Below are positions 63,358-64,000 of a DNA stretch of 64,000 bases, piece after piece. The DNA comes from Pseudomonas sp. B21-048 (GTDB taxonomy: Bacteria; Pseudomonadota; Gammaproteobacteria; Pseudomonadales; Pseudomonadaceae). A program made the translations under genes and the position numbers. The notes beneath the pieces were generated by a model, which saw nothing but the letters and a program-made list of their open reading frames with translations, did not search any database and was not told the DNA's origin. Location of the stretch: the NCBI RefSeq assembly GCF_024748615.1, contig NZ_CP087168.1, positions 3,534,001 to 3,598,000 on the forward strand. The letters run 5' to 3'. Position 1 is the first letter of the stretch. Each line of letters opens with the position of its first letter.

Positions 63358-64000
63358 ATGCCTCGTCGCTCACTCCTGTTTATCGCCTGCTCATTATTGG
63401 GTTGGGGTAATGCGGCCTTGTGTGTTGCCGACCCAATCAGTGCCACAACGGTGGCGATCGCATCGCCGCCGCTGACCGATGCGTCGACCCACAGCTACAC
63501 CCGCACGCTCAAGGAACTGGGAAAGAACTATTCGATGAGCCTCAAGGGTGTGGAGGCAACGGACAGCGTGAACTTCAATGTGCGGGCCGATGAAGTCGTG
63601 ACGGCGGCGCAGGTCACGCTGCAGTACAGCTACTCACCGGCACTGCTGGCCGACCTTTCGCAGATCAACGTATTGATCAATGATCAGGTGGCCGCCAGCC
63701 TGCCCCTGCCCAAAGATGCCGCCGGCCGATTGCAGACCCAGACCGTGCAGATCCCGCCGCAGATGATTACCGAGTTCAACCGGCTCAGTCTGCAGTTCAT
63801 CGGTCACTACACGATGCAATGCGAAGATCCGTTGCACTCCAGTCTCTGGGCCAGGATCGATAACACCAGCCAGCTGAGCCTCCAGGTGTCTTCGGTGCCA
63901 CAGCCCAATGATCTTTCCGCATTGCCGCTGCCCCTGTTCGATCCACGAGACACCTTGCCCTTAAAGCTGCCCTTCGTGTTCATCTCACGCCCTGACAACG
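63358..64000 (+). CDS. bcsB: cellulose synthase periplasmic subunit BcsB, N-terminal part
   Basis: Runs off the window end after about 214 codons (full length about 750). Signal peptide RRSLLFIACSLLGWGNAAL. Start taken at the ATG 63358; a TTG at 63334 overlapping the bcsA stop (TTGA) is equally possible. TRTLKELGKNYSMSLKGVEATDSVNFNVRADEVVTAAQ and VLINDQVAASLPLPKDAAG are typical of the first carbohydrate-binding domain of BcsB. It guides the glucan across the periplasm. Confidence 0.9.
   Translation, partial: MPRRSLLFIACSLLGWGNAALCVADPISATTVAIASPPLTDASTHSYTRTLKELGKNYSMSLKGVEATDSVNFNVRADEVVTAAQVTLQYSYSPALLADLSQINVLINDQVAASLPLPKDAAGRLQTQTVQIPPQMITEFNRLSLQFIGHYTMQCEDPLHSSLWARIDNTSQLSLQVSSVPQPNDLSALPLPLFDPRDTLPLKLPFVFISRPDN

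Overview
The window reads as chromosome of a Pseudomonas, most likely of the P. fluorescens group. The grounds are a secreted-type Mqo paralogue, a MocR/EamA divergent pair, a wss/bcs cellulose operon, a complete yfaA-P-Q-S-T set, and dispersed palindromes of the GGGAGC-n2-GCTCCC and TGCCAGTCAGTTAAG types. This is recognition by eye; no database was searched. No rRNA, tRNA or CRISPR array was seen.

Layout. 1-3 kb: a MocR regulator without an obvious partner and a secreted alpha/beta hydrolase. 3.4-9.8 kb: an accessory patch made of a truncated IS1182-type element fused to the tail of a tyrosine recombinase, fabV (triclosan-insensitive enoyl-ACP reductase), a complete second IS1182-type element, DJ-1 and cupin genes, and an AT-rich formyltransferase plus truncated pseI left over from a sugar (pseudaminic-acid type) locus. 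10-16 kb: mqo, a GNAT gene, yceI and a divergent MocR/EamA pair. 16-19 kb: hsp20 and an ftsH paralogue (protein quality control). 19-23 kb: a histidine kinase, an aldo/keto reductase and a membrane-anchored hydrolase. 23-27.6 kb: a five-gene operon for envelope glycan or lipid A modification (UDP-GlcA 4-epimerase, GT2, LpxB-N-like, GT39/ArnT-like, SdiA-regulated family protein). 27.7-30 kb: an IS5-type element and a darcynin/TetR pair. 30-40.6 kb: a leftward yfa operon around a 1524-residue alpha-2-macroglobulin. 40.9-44 kb: an NmrA-like gene with a broken partial duplicate, the two flanking an inserted gene for a protein with two alpha/beta-hydrolase domains and a membrane-anchored tail. 44-52 kb: MATE transporter, lipoprotein, orphan pchB, AraC/diiron/MAPEG cluster, EcsC-like protein, AlkZ/YcaQ-like protein and GFA protein. 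52.3-54.4 kb: a second, frameshifted copy of the first IS, a MITE-like derivative and a decayed relaxase tail. 54.4-59.4 kb: LysR/NmrA pair, DUF2269, a truncated saccharopine-dehydrogenase-like gene, DUF4157, trmK. 59.9 kb to the end: cellulose operon with a BcsP-like/BcsQ fusion, bcsA and the start of bcsB.

The most unusual item is the 41.1-43.15 kb insertion with the double-hydrolase gene between two copies of an NmrA-like gene. The pairing of two copies of one IS with an integrase remnant at one and a relaxase remnant at the other suggests a decayed integrative element. Functions are inferred from motifs; start codons were chosen from ribosome-binding sites, overlaps and signal peptides.
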